Shown piece by piece: positions 54,150-62,474 of a DNA stretch of 64,000 nucleotides (position 1 is the first letter of the stretch; each line of letters starts with the position of its first letter). A program made the translations under genes and the position numbers. The notes under the pieces are model-generated. The model saw only the letters and a list, made by a program, of their open reading frames with translations, was not told the origin of the DNA and ran no database searches. This DNA comes from Anaerolineaceae bacterium (GTDB lineage: Bacteria > Chloroflexota > Anaerolineae > Aggregatilineales > Phototrophicaceae): contig NZXX01000008.1 in NCBI GenBank assembly GCA_002702065.1, positions 1 through 64,000 of the forward strand, written 5' to 3'.

Positions 54150-55315
54150 GGTCGCCTCTCCAAAGGCAAGTGAATTTCCAGGCTCGTCCCCTCCCCCGGG
54201 TACGAGTTGACGCGCACCTGCCCCCCCAGCAGCCGGACACGTTCGTTAATGCCGATCAGCCCATAATGGCCGTCGGGAATATTCATGGGGTCGAAACCCA
54301 CGCCATCATCGGTGATGGTCAGCTCGATCTGCTGCGGCATGACGATGAGCTGGACACTGGCCTCACCGGCTTTGGCATGGCGCACCACGTTGGCGAGTGC
54401 CTCCTGCACGATGCGGTAAACACCGATCTCGATGCGCGCAGGCAACGGATGACTCGCGTCCACATGGTCGAACTTCACGCTCAGTTTGCCACGCCGGGCA
54501 CAATCCGCCACCAGTTCATGCAAAGCGGTGTCGAGCGTCTTGCCTTCCAGTGGCGCGGCCCGCAGGTCCAGCACCGACCGCCGCGCTTCTTCCAGATTGG
54601 TCCGTGCCGCCCACAATGCCTGCTGCACCGTTTCGCGCACCTTGTCACGGCTGGTCCCGGCTTCGAGCAGCGCGTCCGCCGTTTCCAGCTTAAGCGCGAT
54701 GGCGGCCAGTCCCTGCGCCAGCGTGTCATGCAGTTCGCGCGCCAGCCGGTTGCGTTCCTCGACTGCGCCCAGTTCGACACTTTTATCAAACAAACGGGCA
54801 CGCTCTACCGCGATACTGACCAGATCGCCGACGGTGTATAGCAGTTCGAGGTCGCCCTCTCCCAGCTCCTCCCAGTCCGTGCTGGCAACATTGAGCACGC
54901 CCAGCGGCTTGCCATGGGCCTCCAGCGGGATGCTGGCATGGAAGCGCAGCCCCGCCGTGCCCACCACCAGATTTTCGAGGCGGCTGCACGTGATGTTGCG
55001 CGGGTCCTTCAGGTCACGAGCTTTATAGTTATCGAGGCAGGTGCAGGTCCCGCCCATACGCCGGGGATGCTCCGCCAGCGCCGGGGGCAGGCTCTGGGCC
55101 GCCGCGAGATAGGTCTTGCCCTCATCATCCAGCAGGAACACCCAGCCGGTTTGCAGCCCGAACAGGTCGGCCACATGCACCAGCGCCGTGTTGAGCGCCC
55201 GCGTCAGGTCCACTTCATGATTCAGCGCCTGCGCGATCGTGTTGAGAATCGACAGTTCACGATTGCGCCGCCGCAGTTTTTCAGTATCGGTTTCCAGTCC
55301 GTGCCGGTAACTCAC
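54146..55315 (-). CDS. GAF-domain sensor histidine kinase (NarX/DesK-like) with clustered cysteines
   Basis: 389 residues from GTG 55315, chosen because AAGGG lies six bases upstream; the frame runs further up but reads as non-coding. A short coiled coil leads to a GAF domain (about 28-175). The HisKA_3 dimerisation helix has the acceptor His196 (RLARELHDTLAQGLA), and the C-terminal ATPase domain has IVQEALANVVRHA and DDGVGFDP. The GAF domain contains GGTCTCLDNYK and, 17 residues later, ITCSRLE: Cys91, Cys93 and Cys110. No membrane helix is seen, so it is a soluble sensor. The cysteines could hold a metal, an Fe-S cluster or respond to redox. Confidence 0.88.
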   Translation of the reverse strand: MSYRHGLETDTEKLRRRNRELSILNTIAQALNHEVDLTRALNTALVHVADLFGLQTGWVFLLDDEGKTYLAAAQSLPPALAEHPRRMGGTCTCLDNYKARDLKDPRNITCSRLENLVVGTAGLRFHASIPLEAHGKPLGVLNVASTDWEELGEGDLELLYTVGDLVSIAVERARLFDKSVELGAVEERNRLARELHDTLAQGLAAIALKLETADALLEAGTSRDKVRETVQQALWAARTNLEEARRSVLDLRAAPLEGKTLDTALHELVADCARRGKLSVKFDHVDASHPLPARIEIGVYRIVQEALANVVRHAKAGEASVQLIVMPQQIELTITDDGVGFDPMNIPDGHYGLIGINERVRLLGGQVRVNSYPGEGTSLEIHLPLERRP

Positions 55316-55529
55316 GGGATGCCCTTCATTTGCGCTGACAGTTTTCAGTCGCCAGTTGACAGTGTGATCGCAGAATGCGCTGCCAGCAGATATTTTTACT
55401 GAGCACTGTGCACTGATTACTTTTCCACTGAATCTAGGATAGCGTAGAACCGAGCTGTACCCAACTGGACTTTCGCACAGATTGGGTATAGTTACTTCGT
55501 ACATCCGACCAGACAGGAGGAGCAGCGCG

Positions 55530-56309
55530 ATGACTTCAGCCGATAAGTTTGATGCGAACATGGCGCAGTGGCTCAGCAGCCTTGACCAACCCTGGAACCG
55601 GCTGCGCTATTCGGTTTTTCAGGCCAATCTGAAGCGTCACCTGCCGGGTCATGCCCTGCGGGTGCTGGATGCGGGGGGCGGCAGTGGCAGCGACGCCATT
55701 CCGCTGGCGCAGCAGGGGCATCATGTTACCCTGGCGGATTTTTCGGGCGCGATGCTGGACGAGGCGCGGAGTCAGGCGAAAGCGCTGGACGTGGCCGAAC
55801 GAATGCAGTTTGTGCAGGCGGATTTACTCGAACTACCCGCGCATTTCCTGGAACCGGTGTTTGACGTGGTGTTGTGCCACAATGTGCTTCAGTACCTGGA
55901 TGATGCGCAGGCGGGGATGCATGCCATTTGCGGGCCGCTGAAACCGGACGGCATCGTCTCGGTGATCAATATCAACCGCTATTCGGACCTGCTTCAGGCG
56001 GCGCTGCTGCGGCATGACCTGAGTGAAGCGCTGGCCAATCTGGATACCCATGAAAGTTTCACGCCGTTGTTTGATACGCCGCTGCGCCATTATGCCGGTG
56101 AGGAATTGATCCCGGTGCTGGAGGCTGCTGGCTGCACGCTGCTGGGGCATTATGGCGTGCGCTGCATTAATGACTACATCACAGATAACGCGCTGAAAAC
56201 CGACCCGACATTCTATGCCAGGCTCGAAGCGCTGGAAATGACCCTCAGCGACCGTTACCCCTACTACCTGATGGCCCGCTTTTTCCAGTTGATCGGGCGC
56301 AAGAACTGA
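55530..56309 (+). CDS. Class I SAM-dependent methyltransferase
   Basis: 259 residues from ATG 55530 (GAGGAG before it). The SAM-binding motif I is VLDAGGGSGSDAIPLA, the acidic residue at the end of strand 2 is ADFSG, and motif IV is FDVVLCHNVLQYLDD. The N-terminal NMAQWLSSLDQPWNRLRYSV and overall size resemble CmoM-like tRNA methyltransferases, but small-molecule substrates are equally possible. Divergent from the kinase gene. Confidence 0.85.
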   Translation: MTSADKFDANMAQWLSSLDQPWNRLRYSVFQANLKRHLPGHALRVLDAGGGSGSDAIPLAQQGHHVTLADFSGAMLDEARSQAKALDVAERMQFVQADLLELPAHFLEPVFDVVLCHNVLQYLDDAQAGMHAICGPLKPDGIVSVININRYSDLLQAALLRHDLSEALANLDTHESFTPLFDTPLRHYAGEELIPVLEAAGCTLLGHYGVRCINDYITDNALKTDPTFYARLEALEMTLSDRYPYYLMARFFQLIGRKN

Positions 56310-56340
56310 TTGCCCAACCCGATCAGAAACGCACAGTTCT

Positions 56341-56393
56341 GTAGGGGCCGATCCACGTGTCGGCCCATGACGGGCACACTGACTCGCCCCTGC
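56341..56393. repeat. REP-like multi-hairpin element
   Basis: GTAGGGGC (56341) and GCCCCTGC (to 56393) are outer arms. Inside, GGGCCGA pairs with TCGGCCC, and GCCC with GGGC, so the single strand could fold like a clover. It lies between convergent genes and shares its outer arms with the element at 39119-39146. Confidence 0.45.
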
Positions 56394-56470
56394 AAATGGA
56401 CGCTCCGCCTATGAGCAACCGGGAAGGGTTTGAACGCCCTCCCCTGCGCGCTTCAATCAACGCACGAACG

Positions 56471-56881
56471 TTACGGAATGTACAGCACCTGCCCGGCGTA
56501 GATGCGGTTGATGTTGGTGATGTTGTTGTAGTTCGCCAGTGTCCAGATGCTGACCCCATAGCGACGGGCGATCTTGTAGAGCGTGTCGCCCCACTGCACC
56601 GTATAGGTGGTCCCGCCGACGCTGCCCGTACTGACACACAGCAGCTGACCGGCGTAAATGCGGTTGGCGTTGGGAATGCCATTCAGCGATTGCAGATAAG
56701 ACACGGTGGTCCCATAACGGAGTCCGATACGAAACAGATTTTCGCCGCGCTGCACGGTGTGCCACTGCGTACAGTAGGTGCTGGCCTGCGCTATGGGCAC
56801 CACGCTGAACCCGGTAACCAGAGTCAATAACACAACCGCCGCAAGCCATTTGCGCCAGCGTTTCGAACCTTGCGTGAGCAT
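56471..56881 (-). CDS. Exported protein with two LysM domains
   Basis: 136 residues: a signal peptide (RWRKWLAAVVLLTLVTGFSVVPIAQA) and two LysM peptidoglycan-binding repeats at about residues 40-85 (HTVQRGENLFRIGLRYGTTV...NRIYAGQLLCV) and 92-136 (YTVQWGDTLYKIARRYGVSI...NRIYAGQVLYIP). No catalytic domain, so it is a small wall-binding protein. Transcribed alone. Confidence 0.92.
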   Translation of the reverse strand: MLTQGSKRWRKWLAAVVLLTLVTGFSVVPIAQASTYCTQWHTVQRGENLFRIGLRYGTTVSYLQSLNGIPNANRIYAGQLLCVSTGSVGGTTYTVQWGDTLYKIARRYGVSIWTLANYNNITNINRIYAGQVLYIP

Positions 56882-57156
56882 CTTCTATTCCCCCTGTGTG
56901 GTCCTTGTGATCATCATTGTAATAGGAAAGATGTGCCAATAATGGACGCGATCACTACGCTGAGGTTGGAGGATTGTTGGAAATCGTATGTTTTCGGCAA
57001 TAAGGGTGATATTCAGCAACGGTGCATCGAATCGACCGCAGTAAACAAAGCGCAATGAACATTTTTATCGGGTTGGTCGATTACCTTGCGATCCGTGCGG
57101 CGACGCAATAGAATTTCTGTTCAGTGCACGCACACATAGCAGCTGGAAAAAAGACG

Positions 57157-57777
57157 ATGAGCGCATTTCAACACGTGATCCAGAGCGAAGCCGAACTGCG
57201 GGAAATTCTGGGGTATGCCGGCCAGGCTGCCCAGGATAAGGTCATCCCCGAAATTGATGAATTTTGCCGCGCCTTTATTGAGAAATCGCCGTTTGTGCTG
57301 CTCGGCTCGACCGACGCCAGCGGCAACATGGATGTCTCACCAAAGGGCGACCCACCCGGTTTCGTGCAGGTCATGGACGATAAAACCCTGTTGATCCCCG
57401 ACCGCCCCGGCAATCGTCGTGGCGATACGCTGTCGAACATCCTGCAAAATCCCCATATCGGGCTGCTGTTTCTTGTACCGGGCCGCCGCGAGACCCTGCG
57501 CGTCAACGGCACCGCGCAGATTGTGCGCGACGAGGCGATCCGCCAACGCTTCGTCATGCAGGGCAAAGCGCCTGTTTTTGTCATCGCGGTGACGGTTGGG
57601 GAAGCGTTCTTCCACTGCACCAAATGTGTTGTGCGGTCGGGCCTGTGGACATCGGAGCAGGAGCCGGATGCACTGGCATCGCTGGGCGAAGCCATCATCA
57701 AGCACGCCAACCTCGACATCAGCGTTGAGGAAGCGGACGCAATGGTCGTTGAGGATGAGCAAACCGGCCTGTATTAA
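57157..57777 (+). CDS. PPOX-class FMN-dependent flavoprotein (MSMEG_1061-like)
   Basis: 206 residues with the pyridoxamine-5'-phosphate-oxidase-like split barrel. FVLLGSTDASGNMDVSPKGD, LLIPDRPGNRRGDTLSNIL, NPHIGLLFLVPGRRETLRVN and the C-terminal FFHCTKCVVRSGLW are the pattern I associate with the MSMEG_1061 family. It probably reduces small quinone- or cofactor-like molecules. ATG 57157 is preferred to the frame's upstream start at 57124. Confidence 0.87.
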   Translation: MSAFQHVIQSEAELREILGYAGQAAQDKVIPEIDEFCRAFIEKSPFVLLGSTDASGNMDVSPKGDPPGFVQVMDDKTLLIPDRPGNRRGDTLSNILQNPHIGLLFLVPGRRETLRVNGTAQIVRDEAIRQRFVMQGKAPVFVIAVTVGEAFFHCTKCVVRSGLWTSEQEPDALASLGEAIIKHANLDISVEEADAMVVEDEQTGLY

Positions 57778-57881
57778 GCGCAGGTGATCCAGAATTTGAC
57801 TATGCCGTTTAATGCTGATTATGTTATGGCAATCGGGCTGAATATTTCCTGCGGCGCGATTGCGGATGAAGCCAGTCACGA

Positions 57882-57922
57882 ACCTCGGTCGCGGCGCATC
57901 CCCCCATATCCGCGACTGAGGT
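57882..57922. terminator. 13-bp hairpin between convergent genes
   Basis: ACCTCGGTCGCGG pairs with CCGCGACTGAGGT (one G-U) around 15 bases. No T tract on either side. Probable end region for the flavoprotein (plus) and propeller (minus) genes. Confidence 0.5.
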
Positions 57923-57953
57923 CCATAACAAGGTGACTGTCGTGCTGCGGGTG

Positions 57954-59117
57954 TCAGTCGTCAAAACTGACATTGACGATGTGCAGCTGGCGGGTGCGGT
58001 CCGGGGCCTGCGCGTCCACGCAAATGGCGGTGCCATCCCGATTCCAGCGCGGGTGCAGGTCGCAGCGCAGGTCACCCCCCAGGAAGCGGCGTTCGTACAT
58101 CGGGAACTTTTCCAGCACTTCGAGTTGTTCATCGGCCACACGGCACAACAACAGCCATTTTTCCAGTGAATCCAGGACATTTTTATCGGTCACAAACCAC
58201 TGGCTGTCCGGCGAAAATGAGGGGTGTCCGTCAAAGTTCAGCAGGCCATCGCCGATGACGCGGTATTCGGGCGAGCCATCGACATGCAGCACATGCTCAC
58301 GTCCGCGCCCGCGCAGATCATAGGTCACCAGAATTTCGGTGTCGTTGCGCCAGTCGAAGTGAGACACACTCTTGCCGAACGGCACCACTTCGCGCAGTTC
58401 GCTGCCATCCAGATTGGCTGTGTACATACCGGTCTGCAAATGGTCATCTTCCCAGCAGCGGGCCAGGAAGAAAAAGCGGTTGTCGCTGCGATTGAAGGCG
58501 ACATGGTTAAACCACATGTGCTGTTCACGCAGGATGGGGTTGGCGTCCACCAGCAGGTCATACACCTGCTGAATCGACACGGCCAGCTTGCAATCGCCAG
58601 TCCGCAGATCCATCAGGAAGATGCCATCATTGGCCGGGTGCGGATCGTGGGCATTCGGGTCGGACGCGCCGCCATAACCCACCACCTTGCGCATCCGCTG
58701 CAAGCGGCCATAGGTCAGACTGAGGGCATAGTGCCCGTTGTGGCTGACAGCACTGACCGGGCGCGGCAGCACGCGGCTGTTCCCGCTGTGAATGTTCAGA
58801 ATGCGCGAGACGATGTCACCGTCCACGCGGTCGTTGTGGATAAGCTCGGTATCTGGCGCAAGCGGATTCCAGTGGAGCATCGCCCCCTGCTGCAAATTCC
58901 ACGCGCCAGTCTCGGCCACCCGCTCGAACTGGCCGGTCTGCGCATCGACCACGCCGATGCCCGCCATTTCGCCGGGTTCGGGCAGATGATCCTGAAAACT
59001 GCTTTCCAGGCACACCAGGTAAGTCTGCGCCGCATTCCAGGGGCAGATGCTGTAATAACCAAAGAAGTGATGTGCAGGGCCAGAGGTCAGGGTTCGGGTT
59101 TCAGATTGGATTTTCAC
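57954..59117 (-). CDS. TolB-like beta-propeller protein, oligogalacturonate-lyase-like
   Basis: 387 residues from GTG 59117 (GAGGAGG before it). The chain shows repeated propeller strands: FFGYYSICPWNAAQTYLVCLE, VSHNGHYALSLTYGRLQR, HMWFNHVAFNRSDNRFFFLAR, HPSFSPDSQWFVTDK and LRCDLHPRWNRDGTAICVD. Many His sit at blade ends, as in PL22 oligogalacturonate lyases, but I cannot confirm the Mn-binding set. No signal peptide, so a cytoplasmic enzyme on an imported sugar is likely. It follows the binding-protein gene by 71 bases under the same LacI-controlled promoter. Confidence 0.55.
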   Translation of the reverse strand: MKIQSETRTLTSGPAHHFFGYYSICPWNAAQTYLVCLESSFQDHLPEPGEMAGIGVVDAQTGQFERVAETGAWNLQQGAMLHWNPLAPDTELIHNDRVDGDIVSRILNIHSGNSRVLPRPVSAVSHNGHYALSLTYGRLQRMRKVVGYGGASDPNAHDPHPANDGIFLMDLRTGDCKLAVSIQQVYDLLVDANPILREQHMWFNHVAFNRSDNRFFFLARCWEDDHLQTGMYTANLDGSELREVVPFGKSVSHFDWRNDTEILVTYDLRGRGREHVLHVDGSPEYRVIGDGLLNFDGHPSFSPDSQWFVTDKNVLDSLEKWLLLCRVADEQLEVLEKFPMYERRFLGGDLRCDLHPRWNRDGTAICVDAQAPDRTRQLHIVNVSFDD

Positions 59118-59188
59118 AATGTCCTCCTCTTTACAAGAGAGAGGGGCACTGGATGGTGCCCCCTCGTCGGTCAAGATCGTCCGGTAGA

Positions 59189-61177
59189 TTATGACTGCCG
59201 GATAAAGAACTGCTCCGGGCGTGCCAGCAGAATATCGCGGAGTGTGGTATCGCTCGCCATTTCTTCCGGCACATTGCGGAAGTTATTTTTGGTGATGGCA
59301 AGGGCTGGTGGCTCGCCGACCGTGCCAATGGCAAGCGGCGCTTCTTTGTGCACAGCCAGCATTTCCATTACCAGCGCATGCCGCTTGGTGGCATCAGCTT
59401 CGCGCGAGGCCTGCTCCCAGAAACCCCAGATGAGGCGGATGGGGTGATCTGCGGGCGGTTCGACGCCAACCGGATTGCCGACATACCACTTGGCATACAG
59501 GTTGACATAGGGCTGCTGGGACACCGTCCCGATATACGAATCCGGGTTCCCTTCGATAATCAGGCTGCGATCATGTTCCCAGTGTCCGACATCGACCTGC
59601 CCGTTCGCCAACCGTTCTTCATACAAAGACCGCTCGACGGAGTCAATCGACACACCCAGGCCAATCGCGTTCCAGTACTGCGCCACCAGGTCGATTTCAT
59701 CCAACCGGGGCTGGTCACCCGCTTTGGAGTGCATCAACTGGAAGTTCAGCGGCGCACCGTCGGGACGCAGGCGCTTGCCATCCGGGCCGACTTCCAGCCC
59801 GATTTCATCCAGCAGGGCGCGTGCCCGGTCGGGGTCATATTCGGTCCAGCGCTGTTCAAATTCCGGGTCAAATTCGGGGGAGCCGCTGACGGGTGATGCC
59901 TGCCGGGGTTCGTAGAAGCCATCATACACCAGGTTGTTGATCTCGTCGCGGTTGATGGCGATGGACATGGCTTCGCGCATTTTCGGGTTCGTGAACAGGT
60001 CCCGCAAAACGGGGTCCGTGTGGCTGGTGTTGGGATAGTAGGCGTGGGTCCACGTCTGGGTCCAGATAATGACGCGATAATCGCCGGATGCTTCATGTTC
60101 CTTGTACAGCGGAAAGTTGGCTGCGGCCACATGGCGCTGGTGCATGTCGATCAACCCCTGCGTGATCCACAGGTCGAAGATGCTGTTGTCCTCGAACAAC
60201 CGGAAATCAATGCGGTCGATGTAAGGCAGCTGCTGGCCTTCGGGATCGACGGAGTAATAGTACGGGTTGCGTACCATCACGATCGGGTCGTTCAGCGGCG
60301 GCGGCACCTCGATGCGCCAGGGAATCATCACCGGCAGTTCGGGGTTCAGGAACCACCATGAGATCGGGCCTTCGCGGTTGCCGGCATCACCAAACAACTG
60401 CTGCCAGGTCGTCAGCTGGTGCGCGGCCAGCGCCTCGTCAATTTTGGCCTGATTGGTGTAATCCGTACCCGGTATGAACTGGCTGAGGTAGTGAGCTGGC
60501 GCACCAAAAGTTGGTCCGCCAATGCTGCCTTCCGTCGCGGAGTTGGCAATGCGACTGGGCAGCAGTGGGTTTGGCTCCGGGAAGCGGACGATAAAGGTGT
60601 ACGCGTCGACAACTTCCAGCTCCATCGGTGTGTCGTTGATCGTCAGCAGCGAGTACCCCGGCCCCAGGTCACCCTGATAATACCAGTCGTACCAGAACTG
60701 AATGTCTTCGGTATCGAAAAATTCACCGTCCGACCAGCGCATCCCCTCGCGCAGATGGAAGGTAAACTCCGTCGAATCCTCGTTCTGCGTCCATTCATCG
60801 AACAGACCGGGTACGATCTCGATGGTATCCGGGTCCGGGCTGAAATAATGCAGGCCAAAGGTGTGGATGAGCTTGATCTGATTGGAACTGTCGGACATGC
60901 CCTTGTAGGCACGCCGCCAGGTTCCCCCATATTCACCGATTTCTTCCTGAACCGGGACCACACGTGGCGAGAGCGGCAGACGCTCATCGACCGCAGGCAG
61001 CGTACCCGCTTCGACCATTTCGGCCAGCATGGGGGCTTCCTTATAGGTCATGGTTTGCGCAGCCGGTTTCGCGGCGGGCGCAGCCAGGGCTGTAACCGGA
61101 GTGAGTGCAGCCGCAGTGGAAGCAGCCGCCACTTTAAGAAACGTACGCCGATCTATTCCCCGAAGTTGGTGCGACAT
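59189..61177 (-). CDS. Tat-exported solute-binding protein, family 5 (sugar-type)
   Basis: About 662 residues from ATG 61177. The twin-arginine signal is GIDRRTFLKVAAASTAAALT. The mature start YKEAPMLAEMVEAGTLPAVD matches the binding protein at 16040, placing both in the same long clade. The core has STEFTFHLREGMRWSDGEFF and IVMVRNPYYYSVD. No permease or ATPase gene lies beside it, so it either uses another importer or one outside the window. First gene of a minus-strand operon with the propeller gene, under a LacI operator. Confidence 0.92.
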   Translation of the reverse strand: MSHQLRGIDRRTFLKVAAASTAAALTPVTALAAPAAKPAAQTMTYKEAPMLAEMVEAGTLPAVDERLPLSPRVVPVQEEIGEYGGTWRRAYKGMSDSSNQIKLIHTFGLHYFSPDPDTIEIVPGLFDEWTQNEDSTEFTFHLREGMRWSDGEFFDTEDIQFWYDWYYQGDLGPGYSLLTINDTPMELEVVDAYTFIVRFPEPNPLLPSRIANSATEGSIGGPTFGAPAHYLSQFIPGTDYTNQAKIDEALAAHQLTTWQQLFGDAGNREGPISWWFLNPELPVMIPWRIEVPPPLNDPIVMVRNPYYYSVDPEGQQLPYIDRIDFRLFEDNSIFDLWITQGLIDMHQRHVAAANFPLYKEHEASGDYRVIIWTQTWTHAYYPNTSHTDPVLRDLFTNPKMREAMSIAINRDEINNLVYDGFYEPRQASPVSGSPEFDPEFEQRWTEYDPDRARALLDEIGLEVGPDGKRLRPDGAPLNFQLMHSKAGDQPRLDEIDLVAQYWNAIGLGVSIDSVERSLYEERLANGQVDVGHWEHDRSLIIEGNPDSYIGTVSQQPYVNLYAKWYVGNPVGVEPPADHPIRLIWGFWEQASREADATKRHALVMEMLAVHKEAPLAIGTVGEPPALAITKNNFRNVPEEMASDTTLRDILLARPEQFFIRQS

Positions 61178-61232
61178 CCCTAAATCCTCTTTTTCCAAAG
61201 ACTATTTCAAGTAGGATAAATCGCTGGTTTTG

Positions 61233-61248
61233 GTGACAGCGCTGTCAC
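61233..61248. promoter_or_regulatory. LacI operator next to the binding-protein promoter
   Basis: Perfect 16-bp palindrome GTGACAGC/GCTGTCAC with central GC, directly downstream of the minus-strand -10 box. It is 100 bases, centre to centre, from the matching site at 61334-61347. Confidence 0.8.
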
Positions 61249-61249
61249 A

Positions 61250-61278
61250 AATTTATCGGTTTTCGAGAAGCCTGTCAA
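61250..61278 (-). promoter_or_regulatory. Promoter of the binding-protein/propeller operon
   Basis: On the minus strand TTGACA (61278-61273), 17-base spacer, TAAATT (61255-61250), then at once the operator palindrome. Confidence 0.75.
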
Positions 61279-61303
61279 GCAGACCAACACCAGTTTGCCA
61301 TTG

Positions 61304-61332
61304 TTGACAGCCTTAATCTGAACTGTTATCCT
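61304..61332 (+). promoter_or_regulatory. Promoter of the LacI regulator gene
   Basis: TTGACA (61304-61309), 17-base spacer, TATCCT (61327-61332), with the second operator starting one to two bases further on. It mirrors the minus-strand promoter in box quality and spacing. Confidence 0.75.
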
Positions 61333-61333
61333 G

Positions 61334-61347
61334 TGACAGCGTTGTCA
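61334..61347. promoter_or_regulatory. LacI operator next to the regulator's own promoter
   Basis: TGACAGC/GTTGTCA, the same palindrome as at 61233-61248 with a single mismatch. It covers the expected transcription start of the LacI gene, giving autoregulation. Confidence 0.75.
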
Positions 61348-61364
61348 AGAGGAAGGGGGCAAAA

Positions 61365-62429
61365 GTGGCGCCAAACAAGAATAAGCGGCAGCAATCCGTA
61401 ACCCTGGTCGATGTCGCCACCAGAGCACACGTCTCGATCAAAACGGTTTCACGGGTGATCAATAATGAAGGCCCGGTGAGCACGGCGACCCGCGAGCGTG
61501 TGCTGAAGGCGATTAAGGAACTGAACTACTACCCCAACCGGGCAGCCCGCAGCCTGGCCTCCAGCCGCAGCCGGGTGATCGGCCTGCTAGTGCCTTCCAT
61601 TGCTAACCCGTTCTTCCCGTTCATCATCCTGGGGGTAACACGGGTGATGCACGAACACAGCTATGATGTGCTGGTGTATAACACCGATATTGCGCCGGAC
61701 CGTTCGCGCAAGGGCCTTAAATTACTGGCGGAAAATCATGTAGACGGGGTCATCGTGTGCTCTGTGCCCGGCATCCCGGACGATGAACTGGGCGCGCTGA
61801 TCAACAAACATCAGGCGGCGGTTTTGATCAATATGGTGCTGCCGGGCAACAATGCAGGTGTGGTGCGGGTGGACGACGCGCACGGGGTCAAAGCTCTGGT
61901 GGAGCACGTGGTCGCCGCTGGCCGGAAGACGCTGGCGTTTGTCACCAACCCGACCGACAAATTCAGCACGCGGGAGCGCCTGAACGCCTTCCGCGAAGCC
62001 TTGCGCAGCCATCATCTGCCCGTTGATGAAGCGCTGATTGTGCGGACGCCCAACGAAAGCGAAAAAGTCTATGCGGCCACACAAGCCCTGCTGCAAGCAA
62101 GACCGGATGTCGACGCCATCATCTGTTATAACGATATGATGGCTGCCAGTGTGCTGCGTGTCTGCATGGAAATGGGCATCAACGTGCCGGAACAAGTGGC
62201 GGTAACCGGTTTTGATAATATTCCGCTGACGGATCTCCTCAAACAATCCCTGACGACCATGCACGTCCCCAAACTGGAACTGGGCATTAAGGCGGCTGAG
62301 CTGCTGCTGGACCGTCTGAACGGTGATTCGACGGTTGGTGAAATCGTGATTACGCCAGAACTGGTTATCCGCGAGAGCACGCCGAACGCGCCCGGTCCCA
62401 GAGGGCCGCAACCGTCCAGCGGGTGGTGA
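61365..62429 (+). CDS. LacI-family transcriptional regulator (propeller operon)
   Basis: 354 residues starting at GTG 61365 with AAGGGGG six bases before it. The helix-turn-helix is TLVDVATRAHVSIKTVSRVI, the hinge RAARSLASSRSR, then the ligand-binding domain (VIGLLVPSIANPFFPFI to about residue 340). It is divergent from the binding-protein operon and surely acts on the two TGACAGC palindromes between them. The ligand should be the sugar carried by that binding protein. Confidence 0.94.
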   Translation: MAPNKNKRQQSVTLVDVATRAHVSIKTVSRVINNEGPVSTATRERVLKAIKELNYYPNRAARSLASSRSRVIGLLVPSIANPFFPFIILGVTRVMHEHSYDVLVYNTDIAPDRSRKGLKLLAENHVDGVIVCSVPGIPDDELGALINKHQAAVLINMVLPGNNAGVVRVDDAHGVKALVEHVVAAGRKTLAFVTNPTDKFSTRERLNAFREALRSHHLPVDEALIVRTPNESEKVYAATQALLQARPDVDAIICYNDMMAASVLRVCMEMGINVPEQVAVTGFDNIPLTDLLKQSLTTMHVPKLELGIKAAELLLDRLNGDSTVGEIVITPELVIRESTPNAPGPRGPQPSSGW

Positions 62430-62474
62430 CAAGGGGGTCAGTCACCGCCACTATAGACGCCTGCCCAGACATCG

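Noticed and set aside
58224..59447. Plus-strand open frame of 407 codons
   Set aside because: Covers the propeller gene and the end of the binding-protein gene on the wrong strand; no domain visible.
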